Origin: Mycolicibacterium goodii
GTDB lineage: Bacteria; Actinomycetota; Actinomycetes; Mycobacteriales; Mycobacteriaceae
DNA length: 64,000 bases
Reading direction: 5' to 3'
Assembly (NCBI RefSeq): GCF_001187505.1
Contig: NZ_CP012150.1
Span: 3,348,001-3,412,000, forward strand
Shown: piece by piece, positions 13,833 to 24,349 of the stretch
How positions within the stretch are numbered: the stretch's first letter is position 1
Layout of the letters: every line of letters begins with the position of its first letter
The notes under the pieces: model-generated
Databases searched by the model: none
What the model was told of the DNA's origin: nothing
The model's input: the letters and a program-made list of their open reading frames with translations, nothing else
Made by a program: the position numbers and the translations under genes

Positions 13833-15011
13833 ATGACGACGTCGGTGATCGTTGCTGGGGCGCGCACGCCTGTCGGGAAGTTGATGGGTTCGCTCAAGGA
13901 CTTCTCCGGCACTGATCTCGGCGCGATCGCGATCCGTGCGGCCTTGGAGAAGGCCAAGGTGCCTGCGTCGATGGTGGAGTACGTGATCATGGGTCAGGTG
14001 CTCACGGCGGGTGCCGGGCAGATGCCCGCGCGGCAGGCCGCGGTCGGCGCCGGTATTCCGTGGGATGTTGCTGCGCTGAGCATCAACAAGATGTGCCTTT
14101 CGGGTATCGACGCCATCGCGCTCGCCGATCAGCTGATCCGGGCAGGCGAGTTCGACGTCGTCGTCGCCGGTGGTCAGGAGTCGATGAGCCAGGCGCCGCA
14201 CCTGTTGCCCAAGAGCCGTGAGGGCTACAAGTACGGCGATGTGACGCTGGTCGACCACATGGCCTACGACGGTCTGCACGACGTCTTCACCGATCAGCCC
14301 ATGGGTGCGCTCACCGAGCTGCGCAACGATGTCGACAAGTTCACCCGCGCCGAGCAGGACGAGTACGCCGCGCGGTCGCATCAGAAGGCCGCCGCGGCGT
14401 GGAAGGACGGGGTGTTCGCCGACGAGGTCGTGGCGGTGTCGATCCCGCAGCGCAAGGGTGATCCGATCGAGTTCAGCGAGGACGAGGGTATCCGGGGTAA
14501 CACCACCGCCGAGTCGCTGGCCGGGTTGCGGCCCGCGTTCCGCAAGGACGGCACCATCACGGCCGGTTCGGCGTCGCAGATCTCCGATGGTGCGGCGGCC
14601 GTGGTCGTGATGAACAAGGCCAAGGCCGAGGAGCTGGGGCTGAGCTGGTTGGCCGAGATCGGCGCGCACGGTGTGGTGGCCGGTCCGGATTCGACGCTGC
14701 AGTCCCAGCCGGCCAACGCGATCAAGAAGGCCATCGCGCGTGAGGGCATCACGGTTGATCAGCTCGATGTCATCGAGATCAACGAGGCGTTCGCGGCGGT
14801 CGCGCTCGCCTCGACCAAGGAACTGGGCATCGACGCGGCCAAGGTCAACGTCAACGGTGGCGCCATCGCGATCGGGCATCCGATCGGGATGTCCGGTGCG
14901 CGCATCGCGCTGCACGCCGCGCTGGAACTGGCCCGCCGCGGTTCCGGATACGCCGTCGCGGCCCTGTGCGGCGCGGGCGGCCAGGGCGACGCGCTGGTCC
15001 TGCGTCGCTGA
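13833..15011 (+). CDS. fadA4: Acetyl-CoA acetyltransferase (thiolase)
   Basis: A 392-residue degradative or biosynthetic thiolase that joins two acetyl-CoA or cleaves acetoacetyl-CoA. The nucleophile cysteine is in [11 protein letters not shown]. The C-terminal active-site motifs are [20 protein letters not shown] and [10 protein letters not shown] ribosome site GGGAGG lies 10 bases before the ATG. It corresponds to the Rv1323-type gene beside methylmalonyl-CoA epimerase. Confidence 0.96.
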   Translation: MTTSVIVAGARTPVGKLMGSLKDFSGTDLGAIAIRAALEKAKVPASMVEYVIMGQVLTAGAGQMPARQAAVGAGIPWDVAALSINKMCLSGIDAIALADQLIRAGEFDVVVAGGQESMSQAPHLLPKSREGYKYGDVTLVDHMAYDGLHDVFTDQPMGALTELRNDVDKFTRAEQDEYAARSHQKAAAAWKDGVFADEVVAVSIPQRKGDPIEFSEDEGIRGNTTAESLAGLRPAFRKDGTITAGSASQISDGAAAVVVMNKAKAEELGLSWLAEIGAHGVVAGPDSTLQSQPANAIKKAIAREGITVDQLDVIEINEAFAAVALASTKELGIDAAKVNVNGGAIAIGHPIGMSGARIALHAALELARRGSGYAVAALCGAGGQGDALVLRR

Positions 15012-15077
15012 GAGAGCCCGGACACAATCAACGACACGTTGTAGTAGCTGGCCGGCGGATCGGGCACAATGGCGCTC

Positions 15078-15452
15078 ATGACGAGTTCCTTCGACGTGCG
15101 CTCGACCCCCGGCTGGTTGCGTCTCATCGGTCTCGCCGAGGCCGTCAGCTGGGCGGGCCTGCTGGTCGGGATGTATTTCAAGTACCTGGGCTCACCGCGC
15201 ACCGAGATCGGGGTGAAGGTCTTCGGCCCCATCCACGGCGGTGTCTTCCTGGCCTTCCTGGCCGTCGCCGTGCTCGTCGGTCTGGCGTTCAAGTGGTCGA
15301 TCCGCACGTGGGGGCTGGCGTTGCTGGCCAGCATCGTGCCGCTGGGCAGTGTGATCTTCATCATGTGGGCCGATCGCAGCGGCAAGCTGGGAGCGCCAGC
15401 GGTCGGGGCCATCGGTGTGCAACCGGGCCGCCCCGCACCGGAAACGACGTGA
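15078..15452 (+). CDS. DUF3817 integral membrane protein
   Basis: A 124-residue membrane protein with three or four hydrophobic helices and the DUF3817 hallmark KVFGPIHGGVFLAFL. The window carries a second member of the family at 36776-37129. Function is unknown. The start is uncertain: an in-frame ATG at 15069 would add three residues. It lies between the thiolase and a CnoX-like gene, 12 bases before the latter, so the two may be co-transcribed. Confidence 0.86.
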   Translation: MTSSFDVRSTPGWLRLIGLAEAVSWAGLLVGMYFKYLGSPRTEIGVKVFGPIHGGVFLAFLAVAVLVGLAFKWSIRTWGLALLASIVPLGSVIFIMWADRSGKLGAPAVGAIGVQPGRPAPETT

Positions 15453-15464
15453 CAGACTTGATGC

Positions 15465-16355
15465 GTGACTCGTCCACGTCCTTCCATCGGGCCGGCGCTG
15501 GCCGGTGCGGTTGACCTCTCGGCACTGAAGCGACCCGCCGCGAGCGGCGAGGCATCGCCCGCCCCCGGCGGTCCGAACGTCACTGAGGTCACCGAGACCA
15601 ATTTCGAAGCAGAAGTTCTGGTCCGCTCCGGGCAGGTGCCGGTTGTCGTGGTGCTGTGGTCACCCCGCAGCGACGCCAGTGCGCAGCTCACCGAGACCCT
15701 GGGCGACTTGGCGGCCGCCGACGGCGGCAAGTGGTCGCTGGCCGCGGTGAACGTCGACACCACGCCGCGCATCGCGCAGATGTTCGGCATCCAGGCCGTG
15801 CCGACGGTCGTCGCGCTGGCCGGCGGCCAGCCGATCGCGAGCTTCCAGGGACCGCAGCCCGCGGATCAGCTCCGCCGCTGGGTCGACTCGCTGCTCGAGG
15901 CGACGGCGGGCAAGCTGGCAGGCACCGACGATGAGGCCGAGCAGGTCGATCCGGCAGTGGCCCAGGCCCGCGCTCACCTCGACCAGGGCAACTTCGACGA
16001 GGCGCTCAAGGCCTACCAGGCGATCCTCGACGCGCAGCCCAATCACGCCGAGGCCAAGGGTGCGGTCCGGCAGATCGGGTTCCTGCAGCGGGCCACCGCA
16101 CAGCGTCCCGATGCGGTCGAGGTGGCCGACGCGGCACCCGACGACATCGAGGCGGCGTTCGCCGCGGCCGACGTCGAGATCCTGCAGCAGCAGGTGAGCG
16201 CGGCGTTCGACCGGCTCATCGCGCTCATCAAACGCACCGCGGGCGATGACCGCACCAAGGTGCGTACCCGGCTGATCGAGCTCTTCGAGCTGTTCGACCC
16301 GGCCGATCAGGAAGTGATCGCCGGGCGCCGCAACCTCGCCAACGCCCTGTACTGA
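15465..16355 (+). CDS. CnoX/YbbN-like protein with a thioredoxin fold and TPR region
   Basis: A 296-residue protein. Residues about 35-145 form a thioredoxin fold, with the active-site position reading WSPRSDAS. The CxxC pair is absent, so it is not a disulfide reductase. From about residue 160 there are tetratricopeptide-like repeats (AHLDQGNFDEALKAYQAIL and ADQEVIAGRRNLANALY). This arrangement is that of CnoX, a holdase that hands protein substrates to chaperonins or DnaK in other bacteria. A chaperone or co-chaperone role is inferred. The start is GTG. Confidence 0.85.
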   Translation: MTRPRPSIGPALAGAVDLSALKRPAASGEASPAPGGPNVTEVTETNFEAEVLVRSGQVPVVVVLWSPRSDASAQLTETLGDLAAADGGKWSLAAVNVDTTPRIAQMFGIQAVPTVVALAGGQPIASFQGPQPADQLRRWVDSLLEATAGKLAGTDDEAEQVDPAVAQARAHLDQGNFDEALKAYQAILDAQPNHAEAKGAVRQIGFLQRATAQRPDAVEVADAAPDDIEAAFAAADVEILQQQVSAAFDRLIALIKRTAGDDRTKVRTRLIELFELFDPADQEVIAGRRNLANALY

Positions 16356-16358
16356 CTT

Positions 16359-16433
16359 TTCTCCTGCCGAGCAGACGCAAAACTGCACTATTCCACGGGA
16401 AAAAGAGCAGTCTTGCGTCTGCTCGGCAGAGAA
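16359..16433. repeat. Dispersed palindromic repeat acting as a convergent terminator
   Basis: An imperfect inverted repeat of about 28 bases per arm flanks a 20-base loop. The left arm contains TGCCGAGCAGACGCAA and the right arm TTGCGTCTGCTCGGCA, with one mismatch and one bulge. It fills the gap between the converging CnoX-like gene and glgB and touches the glgB stop codon. The same core GAGCAGACGCAAAACTGC occurs at 63621, so this is a repeated element and not only a local terminator. Confidence 0.85.
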
Positions 16434-18641
16434 TCAGGCGGGTTCGAACCAGAGCATCGCCAGCGGCGGCAGCACCATGACCGCAGAGGCGGGCCGACCG
16501 TGCCAGGGTTCGTCGCCTGCCTCCACGGCGCCGTAGTTGCCGATCCCCGATCCGTTGTAGATCGTGGCGTCGGTGTTGAGGATTTCGCGCCACGTGCCCG
16601 CGTGGGGCAGGCCGAGCCGGTACTGGCTGTGCTCGGTGCCCGCGAAGTTGATGACGCACGCGAGCATCGAACCGTCGTCGCCGAAGCGCAGGAAGCTCAG
16701 CACGTTGTTGCCCGAGTCGTTGGCGTCGATCCACGAGTAGCCCTCGGGGCTGGTGTCGCGGCTCCACAGCGCGGGACGGCTGCGGTAGATGGCGTTGAGA
16801 TCGCGCACGAGGGCCTGCACGCCCGTCGAGAAGCTCTGCTCGTCGAGTTGGTACCAGTCGAGGCCGCGTTCCTCGGACCATTCGGCACGCTGCCCGAACT
16901 CCTGGCCCATGAACAGCAGCTGCTTGCCCGGATGTGCCCACTGGTAGGCCAGCAGGCTGCGCAGGCCTGCGGCCTTCTCGTGGTCGCCGCCGGGCATGCG
17001 GCCCCACAACGTGCCCTTGCCGTGCACCACCTCGTCGTGGCTGATCGGCAGCACGTAGTTCTCGCTGTAGGCGTAGAGCATCGAGAACGTCATCTCGTGG
17101 TGGTGGTAGCTGCGGTAGATCGGGTCGCGGCTGATGTAGGCCAGCGTGTCGTTCATCCAGCCCATGTTCCACTTCATCGAAAAGCCAAGGCCGCCAAGGT
17201 TTGTCGGCCTGGTCACCCCGGGCCACGAGGTGGACTCCTCGGCCACGGTCACGATGCCGGGGGCCACCTTGTGCACGGTGGCGTTCATCTCCTGCAAAAA
17301 CTGCACCGCTTCGAGGTTCTCCCGTCCGCCGTACTGGTTGGGCGTCCAGCCGCCTTCGGGGCGCGAGTAGTCCAGGTAGAGCATGGACGCGACGGCGTCG
17401 ACACGCAGGCCGTCGATGTGGAACTCCTGCAGCCAGTACAGCGCGTTGGCGACCAGGAAGTTGCGGACCTCGGGCCTGCCGAAGTCGAAAACGTAGGTAC
17501 CCCAGTCGAGTTGCTCGCCGCGGCGCGGGTCGGAGTGCTCGTAGATGGCGGTGCCGTCGAACCGGCCGAGTGCCCAGGCATCCTTGGGGAAGTGTGCGGG
17601 CACCCAGTCGACGATGACGCCGATGCCCGCCTGGTGCAGCGAGTCGACGAGGTAGCGGAAGTCGTCGGGCGTGCCGAGCCGTGAGGTCGGGGCGTAGTAC
17701 GACGTGACCTGGTAGCCCCACGACCCGCCGAACGGGTGCTCGGCGACCGGCAGCATCTCGACGTGTGTGAAGCCCTGTTCCACAACGTATTCGGTGAGCT
17801 CGGTGGCGAGTTCGCGGTAGCTGAGCCCGGGTCGCCAGGACAGCAGGTGCACCTCGTAGGTGCTCATCGGTTCGAACACCGGGTTGAGACTCGCGCGGCG
17901 GGTCATCCACTCCTCGTCGTGCCACTCGTAGCTGCTCTCGGTGACCCGCGATGCGGTCTGCGGCGGCACCTCGGTGGCGAACGCCATCGGGTCGGCCCGG
18001 TCGGTGACCGAACCGTCGGCGCCGTGGACGCGGAACTTGTACAGCCCGTCGGGCGGGAAGCCGGGCCAGAACAGCTCCCACACGCCCGAGGAGCCGAGCA
18101 CGCGCATCGGGGCCTCGTTGCCGTGCCAGTGGTTGAAGTCGCCGATCAGGCTGACGCCCTTGGCGTTCGGCGCCCACACCGCGAACGACACCCCGGCCAC
18201 CGGGCCGTCGGCGGTGGTGAAGGTGCGCCGGTGCGCGCCGAGGATCTCCCACAGCCGCTCGTGGCGGCCCTCGGCGAACAGGTGCAGATCGAGTTCACCG
18301 AGCGTGGGAAGGAAGCGGTAGGCATCGGCGGTGGTGTGCGTGACCAGAGAGTCGTCGGCCCCGGGATAGCCGATCTCCAGGCGGTAGTCGATGAGGTTGG
18401 TGAACGGTACCGCGACGGCGAACAGCCCGGATTCCAGGTGCTGCATCCGGTGGCGCTCGCCGCCGATGAGGACGTCGACCTTGGCCGCGTGCGGGCGGAA
18501 GGCGCGGATGACGGTGTGGTCGGAGTACTCGTGCGCGCCCAGCACGGAATGCGGATCGTGATGCTCACCGATCACCAGACGGTGGATGTCCGACGGGTCC
18601 GGCCGCAGCTGCGCTCCGGTGAGGTGGTTGCTTCTCGTCAT
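16434..18641 (-). CDS. glgB: 1,4-alpha-glucan branching enzyme
   Basis: A 735-residue GH13 enzyme that introduces alpha-1,6 branches into glycogen and methylglucose or capsular glucan. An N-terminal carbohydrate-binding segment (about 1-220) precedes the barrel. Catalytic residues lie in [16 protein letters not shown] (nucleophile Asp), [10 protein letters not shown] (acid Glu) and [11 protein letters not shown] (transition-state Asp). It starts 7 bases after the glgE stop, so the two are co-transcribed, and GlgE and GlgB act together to build branched alpha-glucan. Confidence 0.97.
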   Translation of the reverse strand: MTRSNHLTGAQLRPDPSDIHRLVIGEHHDPHSVLGAHEYSDHTVIRAFRPHAAKVDVLIGGERHRMQHLESGLFAVAVPFTNLIDYRLEIGYPGADDSLVTHTTADAYRFLPTLGELDLHLFAEGRHERLWEILGAHRRTFTTADGPVAGVSFAVWAPNAKGVSLIGDFNHWHGNEAPMRVLGSSGVWELFWPGFPPDGLYKFRVHGADGSVTDRADPMAFATEVPPQTASRVTESSYEWHDEEWMTRRASLNPVFEPMSTYEVHLLSWRPGLSYRELATELTEYVVEQGFTHVEMLPVAEHPFGGSWGYQVTSYYAPTSRLGTPDDFRYLVDSLHQAGIGVIVDWVPAHFPKDAWALGRFDGTAIYEHSDPRRGEQLDWGTYVFDFGRPEVRNFLVANALYWLQEFHIDGLRVDAVASMLYLDYSRPEGGWTPNQYGGRENLEAVQFLQEMNATVHKVAPGIVTVAEESTSWPGVTRPTNLGGLGFSMKWNMGWMNDTLAYISRDPIYRSYHHHEMTFSMLYAYSENYVLPISHDEVVHGKGTLWGRMPGGDHEKAAGLRSLLAYQWAHPGKQLLFMGQEFGQRAEWSEERGLDWYQLDEQSFSTGVQALVRDLNAIYRSRPALWSRDTSPEGYSWIDANDSGNNVLSFLRFGDDGSMLACVINFAGTEHSQYRLGLPHAGTWREILNTDATIYNGSGIGNYGAVEAGDEPWHGRPASAVMVLPPLAMLWFEPA

Positions 18642-18648
18642 CTCGCCC

Positions 18649-20727
18649 TCATTCCCTGCGTAGCAAGTCGAGTCGTTTCTCGTACGGTATGAGCGGCATG
18701 TTCAGCACGTGCGCCACCGCCCTGGCGGGATCGATGCGAACGTAGTTGGACTGCCCCCACTGGTATTCCTCGCCCGTGATCTCGTCTCGTACCCAGAACC
18801 GGTCATAGGGCTCCATACCCAAAGCGCCCATGTCCAACCACAATGTCGACTCTTCGGGTCCGAACGCGTTGAGCGTCACAACCACCAGCACGGTGTCGCC
18901 GGTTACCGGGTCGAACTTGCTGTAGGCCAGCAGGGCGTCGTTGTCGAGGTGGTGGAACTTGATGGTGCGCAACTGGCGCAACGCCGGATGCAGCCGCCGG
19001 ATCTCGTTGAGCCGGGTGAGGAAGGGCTCGAGAGACTCACCGCGGGCCAGCGCACCCTCGAAGTCGCGCGGCCGCAGTTCGTACTTCTCCGAATCGAGGT
19101 ACTCCTCGCTGCCCTCGCGCACCGGGCGGTGCTCGAACAGTTCGTAGCCGGAGTACACGCCCCACGACGAGCTCATGGTCGACGCCAGCACCGCGCGGAT
19201 CGCGAACATCCCCGGCCCGCCGTGCTGCAGCGACTCGTGGAGGATGTCGGGCGTGTTGACCCACAGGCTGGGTCGGGCGTGGTCGGCGTACTTGGCGATC
19301 TCCTCGCCGAACTCGGTGAGCTCCCACTTGGCGGTGCGCCACGTGAAGTAGGTATACGACTGTGTGAAGCCTAGTTTCGCCAGGCCGTACAACCTCGCCG
19401 GCCGGGTGAACGCCTCGGACAGGAACAGCACGTCGGGGTCCTCGTTCTTGACCTCGGCGATCAGCCACGCCCAGAAGTTCGGTGGCTTGGTGTGCGGGTT
19501 GTCCACCCGAAAGACCTTGACGCCGTGGGAGATCCAGAACCGGACCACCCGCAGCACCTCGTGGAACAGGCCCTCGGGGTCGTTGTCGAAGTTCAGCGGA
19601 TAGATGTCCTGGTACTTCTTGGGCGGGTTCTCGGCGTAGGCGATGGTGCCGTCGGGCAGCACCGTGAACCACTCGGGATGCTCTTTGGCCCAAGGGTGAT
19701 CCGGTGCGCACTGCAGGGCGAGGTCCAGTGCCACCTCGAGGCCCTCGTCGCGGGCGGCGGCCACGAACGCGTCGAAGTCGTCGATGGTGCCCAGCGCGGG
19801 GTGCACGGCGTCGTGACCGCCCTCGTCGCTGCCGATCGCCCACGGCGACCCGACGTCGCCGGGTGCGGCGGTCACCGCATTGTTGCGGCCCTTGCGGTGC
19901 ACCTTGCCGATCGGGTGGATCGGCGGCAGGTAGACGATGTTGAACCCCATGCCCGCGATGCGGGGGAGCGCCGCGGCGGCCGTCGCGAACGTGCCGTGCA
20001 CCGGGTTGCCGTCGTCGTCCCAGCCGCCGGTCGACCGCGGGAACATCTCGTACCACGAGCTGAACCGGGCGAGCGGACGGTCCACCCACACGCCGTACAC
20101 GTCGCCTCGGGTGACCAGCTCGCGCAGCGGATACTGCAGCAGCAGATCGGCGACCTCCGACGACAACGCCGCACCGGCCCGCTGGTACGGGTCACCGGGG
20201 GTGCGCAGCCGCTCGGCGGCCTCCAGCAGCGGGTCGCGGAGTTTGCGGGGCATACCCTCGGCGGCGCGCATGAGCAGCCGCGCCCCGATGAGCAGGTCGT
20301 TGTTCAGCTCGGTCTCGCTCTGCCCGGCTTCGAGCTTGACCTCCACGGCGTGGCGCCACGTCGCGATGGGATCGCCCCAGCCGTCCACCCGGAACGTCCA
20401 CAGGCCGACCGCGTCGGGCGTGAACTCGCCGTGGAAGACGTCGGGCGTGCGGCCCAGCGCCATCCGCACGATCTGCGGCTTGACGCGCTGACCGGGCCGC
20501 ACGACGGTACCGAGGGGAACCGCCGCAGGCGTGGTCCCCGGGCCGGTGGCCAGGCGGGGGAACTCGGTGCCCAGGTAGCGCACCACGAGGGTGGCCGAGA
20601 CCGCGTCGTGTCCTTCGCGCCACACCGTGGCGCGCACCGGCACGACCTCACCGACGACGGCTTTGGCGGGGTAACGCCCGCATGACACCACCGGTGCGAC
20701 GCCGTCGATTCCGATACGACCGGCCAC
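18649..20727 (-). CDS. glgE: Maltose-1-phosphate maltosyltransferase
   Basis: A 692-residue GH13_3 enzyme that extends alpha-1,4-glucan with maltosyl units from maltose-1-phosphate, the last step of the trehalose-to-glucan route. Key segments are [16 protein letters not shown] (nucleophile Asp) and [11 protein letters not shown] (acid Glu). The length and N-terminal Ig-like domain fit GlgE. The gene is essential in some mycobacteria because its substrate is toxic when it accumulates. It is divergent from glgP across a 172-base gap. Confidence 0.97.
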   Translation of the reverse strand: MAGRIGIDGVAPVVSCGRYPAKAVVGEVVPVRATVWREGHDAVSATLVVRYLGTEFPRLATGPGTTPAAVPLGTVVRPGQRVKPQIVRMALGRTPDVFHGEFTPDAVGLWTFRVDGWGDPIATWRHAVEVKLEAGQSETELNNDLLIGARLLMRAAEGMPRKLRDPLLEAAERLRTPGDPYQRAGAALSSEVADLLLQYPLRELVTRGDVYGVWVDRPLARFSSWYEMFPRSTGGWDDDGNPVHGTFATAAAALPRIAGMGFNIVYLPPIHPIGKVHRKGRNNAVTAAPGDVGSPWAIGSDEGGHDAVHPALGTIDDFDAFVAAARDEGLEVALDLALQCAPDHPWAKEHPEWFTVLPDGTIAYAENPPKKYQDIYPLNFDNDPEGLFHEVLRVVRFWISHGVKVFRVDNPHTKPPNFWAWLIAEVKNEDPDVLFLSEAFTRPARLYGLAKLGFTQSYTYFTWRTAKWELTEFGEEIAKYADHARPSLWVNTPDILHESLQHGGPGMFAIRAVLASTMSSSWGVYSGYELFEHRPVREGSEEYLDSEKYELRPRDFEGALARGESLEPFLTRLNEIRRLHPALRQLRTIKFHHLDNDALLAYSKFDPVTGDTVLVVVTLNAFGPEESTLWLDMGALGMEPYDRFWVRDEITGEEYQWGQSNYVRIDPARAVAHVLNMPLIPYEKRLDLLRRE

Positions 20728-20899
20728 CCAACACTCCTCACGTCACCGCGGTCTCGTCCGACCGCTCTTGGAAGTTCACCGCCCTTGTCGCGTCTGATAC
20801 CCACCGTAGTGTCCTGGCCAATCCCGCGTGGGTGAAGCAGGAGCTCGCAGCGGGTCGCGTCTGCTGCACGAACGTGATTTGTCAGTAAGGTTGTGTCGC
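20728..20899. promoter_or_regulatory. Divergent glgE / glgP promoter region
   Basis: A 172-base gap between the glgE-glgB operon (minus) and glgP (plus), one operon making alpha-glucan and one gene breaking it down. I see no strong palindrome or clear sigma-A hexamers. Opposing functions from one control region suggest coordinated expression. Confidence 0.4.
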
Positions 20900-23500
20900 G
20901 TGAAAGCCCTTCGCAGGTTCACCGTCCGCACCCACCTCCCGGAGCGACTGGCCGCCCTTGAGCACCTGTCGATCAACCTCCGCTGGTCGTGGCACAAACC
21001 GACCCAGGATCTGTTCGCGACGGTCGACCCCGAACATTGGGAGCGCAACGACGGCGACCCCGTCGCGTTGCTGGGCACGGTCAGTCCGAAACGGCTCGAC
21101 GAGCTCGCGGCGGACCACTCGTTCCTGGAGCGGCTCGACTCGCTCGCGGCGGATCTGGACAACTACCTGACCCGGCCGTTGTGGTACCAGCAGCAGCTCG
21201 ACGCCGGGGTGCCCATGCCCAAGGGCATCGCGTACTTCTCGATGGAGTTCGGCGTCGCGACCGTGCTGCCGAACTACTCGGGAGGTCTGGGCATCCTGGC
21301 CGGCGACCACCTCAAGTCGGCGTCCGACCTGGGGCTGCCGCTGATCGCGGTCGGCCTGTACTACCGCTCCGGCTACTTCCGGCAGTCGCTGACCGCCGAC
21401 GGCTGGCAGCACGAGAATTACCCGTCGCTCGACCCGCAGGGCCTGCCGTTGCGGCTGCTGACGGCGGCGGACGGTGACCCGGTGCTGATCGAGCTCGCCC
21501 TGCCCGAGGGCAGCGATCTGCGCGCGCGGGTGTGGATCGCCCAGGTTGGCCGGATTCCGTTGCTGCTGCTCGATTCCGACATCCCGGAGAACGAGCACGA
21601 CCTGCGCGGCACCACCGACCGGCTGTACGGCGGTGATCAGGAACACCGCATCAAGCAGGAGATCCTCGCCGGCATCGGCGGGATCCGCGCCATCCGCGCC
21701 TTCACCGAGATCGAGGGCCTGTCCGCGCCCGAGGTGTTCCACATGAACGAGGGGCACGCCGGGTTTCTCGGCGCCGAGCGGATCCGCGAACTGGTGGCCG
21801 CCGGGCTCGACTTCGACACCGCGCTGGCGGTCGTGCGGTCCTCGACGGTGTTCACGACGCACACGCCGGTGCCCGCGGGGATCGACCGGTTCCCGGTGGA
21901 CATGGTCAAGCGCTACTTCGGCAGCCCGCCGGGCGGGCCCGCCGATTCCCGGCTGCTGCCCGGGGTGCCACTGGACCGGGTGATTGCGTTCGGTGCCGAG
22001 GACGATCCGTCGAAGTTCAACATGGCGCACATGGGTTTGCGGCTCGCACAGCGCGCGAACGGCGTCTCGCTGCTGCACGGCCGGGTCAGCCGGTCGATGT
22101 TCAACGAGCTGTGGCCCGGGTTCGATCCCGACGAGGTGCCGATCGGCTCGATCACCAACGGCGTGCACGCACCCACGTGGGCCGCGCCGCAGTGGCTGCA
22201 ACTGGGCCGCGAACTGATCGGCGGCGAGCTCGGCGAGTCGGCCCTGGAGACCGAGGTGTGGGAGCGCCTGCAGCAGGTCGAACCGGGCCACCTGTGGTGG
22301 ATCCGCTCGCAGCTGCGCGAGACGTTGATCGCCGACGTGCGGGCCCGGCTGCGCCGGTCCTGCCTCGAACGCGGCGCGGCCGAGGCCGAATTGGGCTGGA
22401 TCGCAACGGCGTTCGACCCTTCGGCGCTGACCATCGGGTTCGCGCGGCGGGTGCCGACGTACAAGCGCCTGACGCTCATGCTGCGTGACCCCGAGCGCCT
22501 GGAGCGGCTGCTGCTCGACGAGAACCGCCCGGTGCAGTTGATCGTGGCGGGTAAGTCGCATCCGGCCGACGACGGCGGCAAGGCGCTGATCCAGCAGGTG
22601 GTGCGGTTCGCCGACCGTCCGGAGGTGCGCCACCGCATCGCGTTCCTGCCGGACTACGACATGTCGATGGCGCGGCTGCTGTACTGGGGCTGCGACGTGT
22701 GGCTCAACAACCCGCTGCGGCCGCTGGAGGCGTGCGGCACGTCGGGCATGAAGAGCGCGCTCAACGGCGGCCTGAACCTGTCGATCCGCGACGGCTGGTG
22801 GGACGAGTGGTACGACGGCGAGAACGGCTGGGAGATCCCGACCGCCGACGGCCTCGACGACACCCGCCGCGACGACCTGGAGGCGGCCGCGCTCTACGAC
22901 CTGCTGGAGAACGCCGTCGCGCCGAAGTTCTACGAACGCGACGAGCACGGCGTGCCGACCCGCTGGGTCGAGATGGTGCGCCACACCCTGCAGGTGCTCG
23001 GCCCCAAGGTGCTCGCATCGCGCATGGTGCGCGACTACACCGAGAAGTACTACCTGCCGGCCGCGGAGTCGCTGCGCCAGACCGTCGAGGCCGCATCGGG
23101 TGAACCGTTCGGCGCCGCACGGGAATTGGCCGCGTTCCGCAGGCGCGTCGAGGAGGCGTGGCCCAAGGTCGAGATCACCGACGTCGACAGCTACGGGTTG
23201 CCGGACACCCCGCTGCTCGGCTGCGAGCTGACCCTCACCGCCACCGTGCAGCTCGCCGGTCTGCGACCGGACGAGGTCGTGGTGCAGGCCGTGCTGGGCC
23301 GCGTCGACGACACCGACGCGATCGTCGATCCGGTGAAGGTGCCCATGGCGCACACGGGTCCGGACGGCAACGGCGCCGAGGTGTTCTCGGCGTGCACGCC
23401 GCTGCCGGTGGCCGGGCCCGTCGGCTACACGGTGCGGGTGCTGCCGCACCACCGGCTGCTGGCCGGGGACAACGAGCTCGGACTGGTGACGCTGGCGTGA
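20900..23500 (+). CDS. glgP: Glycogen (alpha-glucan) phosphorylase
   Basis: An 866-residue GT35 enzyme that releases glucose-1-phosphate from alpha-glucan ends. The pyridoxal-phosphate lysine lies in GTSGMKSALNGGLNLSI. An N-terminal DUF3417-type segment (ERLAALEHLSINLRWSW) marks the actinobacterial subclass. GTG at 20900 gives the mycobacterial length of about 865; an in-frame start at 20828 would extend into the promoter gap. The stop overlaps the next start by four bases. Confidence 0.96.
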   Translation: MKALRRFTVRTHLPERLAALEHLSINLRWSWHKPTQDLFATVDPEHWERNDGDPVALLGTVSPKRLDELAADHSFLERLDSLAADLDNYLTRPLWYQQQLDAGVPMPKGIAYFSMEFGVATVLPNYSGGLGILAGDHLKSASDLGLPLIAVGLYYRSGYFRQSLTADGWQHENYPSLDPQGLPLRLLTAADGDPVLIELALPEGSDLRARVWIAQVGRIPLLLLDSDIPENEHDLRGTTDRLYGGDQEHRIKQEILAGIGGIRAIRAFTEIEGLSAPEVFHMNEGHAGFLGAERIRELVAAGLDFDTALAVVRSSTVFTTHTPVPAGIDRFPVDMVKRYFGSPPGGPADSRLLPGVPLDRVIAFGAEDDPSKFNMAHMGLRLAQRANGVSLLHGRVSRSMFNELWPGFDPDEVPIGSITNGVHAPTWAAPQWLQLGRELIGGELGESALETEVWERLQQVEPGHLWWIRSQLRETLIADVRARLRRSCLERGAAEAELGWIATAFDPSALTIGFARRVPTYKRLTLMLRDPERLERLLLDENRPVQLIVAGKSHPADDGGKALIQQVVRFADRPEVRHRIAFLPDYDMSMARLLYWGCDVWLNNPLRPLEACGTSGMKSALNGGLNLSIRDGWWDEWYDGENGWEIPTADGLDDTRRDDLEAAALYDLLENAVAPKFYERDEHGVPTRWVEMVRHTLQVLGPKVLASRMVRDYTEKYYLPAAESLRQTVEAASGEPFGAARELAAFRRRVEEAWPKVEITDVDSYGLPDTPLLGCELTLTATVQLAGLRPDEVVVQAVLGRVDDTDAIVDPVKVPMAHTGPDGNGAEVFSACTPLPVAGPVGYTVRVLPHHRLLAGDNELGLVTLA

Positions 23501-24345
23501 GCAGGGCGTTCAAGGTCGCCATCGACGGCGGACCCTACGCGCTCGCGGCAGGCCCGGACGGGGCGATGTGGGTGACGTTGGTGCACAGCGGCGAGATCGC
23601 ACGCGTCACCGAAACCGGCGAGGTGACGGTGTATCCGGTTGCGCCGCAGGCGCGCCCGTCGATCATCGCGGCGGGCCCGGACGGTGCGATGTGGTTCACG
23701 CGCGCCGGCGACGACCGGATCGGCCGGATCACCGTCGACGGCGAGCTCAGTGAATTCGCGTTGACCGAGAACTGTGCGCCGTTCGGTATCGCGGCCGGAC
23801 CCGACGACGCGCTGTGGTTCACCGCGATGACCTCCGGCGAGGTGTGCCGGATCAGCGTTGACGGCGAGGTGACGAGTGCGGCCGTGGTCGGCGGCATGCC
23901 GTCGATGATCACCGCGGGCCCCGACGGGGCCATGTGGTTCACCATCAACCAGGGCAACGCGATCGGCAGGCTGGAAACCGACGGCGCCCTGGTGGTGCGT
24001 GAATTGCCCACTCCCGCAGCGGGTCCGGTGGGGATCACCGCGGCGCACGACGACGCGGTGTGGTTCACCGAGATCGGTGCCGAGAAACTCGGGCGCATCC
24101 CGCTCGACGACGCGATCGCCGAACTCGAGCTGCCTGGCAAGCCCCATGCGGTGATCGCCGACCCCGACGACGGGGTGTGGGTGAGCCTGTGGGGCGCCGA
24201 TCAGCTGGCGCGGGTCAGCGGTGACGGCGACATCGTGACGATCGACCTGCCGTCCGGCAGCGAACCGCACGGCCTCGCGATCGGCCCCGACGGCGCGGCC
24301 TGGGTGGCGCTCGAGGCCGGGTTCGTCCTGCGCATGCCGAACTGA
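23497..24345 (+). CDS. Beta-propeller lyase-like protein (virginiamycin B lyase family)
   Basis: A 282-residue repeat protein with about seven copies of a 40-residue unit built around GPDGAMWFT and IGRI. This is the blade pattern of Vgb-type streptogramin B lyase propellers. It has no signal peptide. True Vgb opens the streptogramin ring using a histidine. I cannot identify that residue here, so the activity is unknown. GTG at 23497 overlaps the glgP stop (GTGA), implying translational coupling to glycogen breakdown. Confidence 0.88.
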   Translation: MSRAFKVAIDGGPYALAAGPDGAMWVTLVHSGEIARVTETGEVTVYPVAPQARPSIIAAGPDGAMWFTRAGDDRIGRITVDGELSEFALTENCAPFGIAAGPDDALWFTAMTSGEVCRISVDGEVTSAAVVGGMPSMITAGPDGAMWFTINQGNAIGRLETDGALVVRELPTPAAGPVGITAAHDDAVWFTEIGAEKLGRIPLDDAIAELELPGKPHAVIADPDDGVWVSLWGADQLARVSGDGDIVTIDLPSGSEPHGLAIGPDGAAWVALEAGFVLRMPN

Positions 24346-24349
24346 CCGG

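Noticed and set aside
20882..23452. An 856-codon open frame antisense to glgP
   Set aside because: It mirrors glgP codon structure, has biased Arg/His/Val content, and shows no domain.
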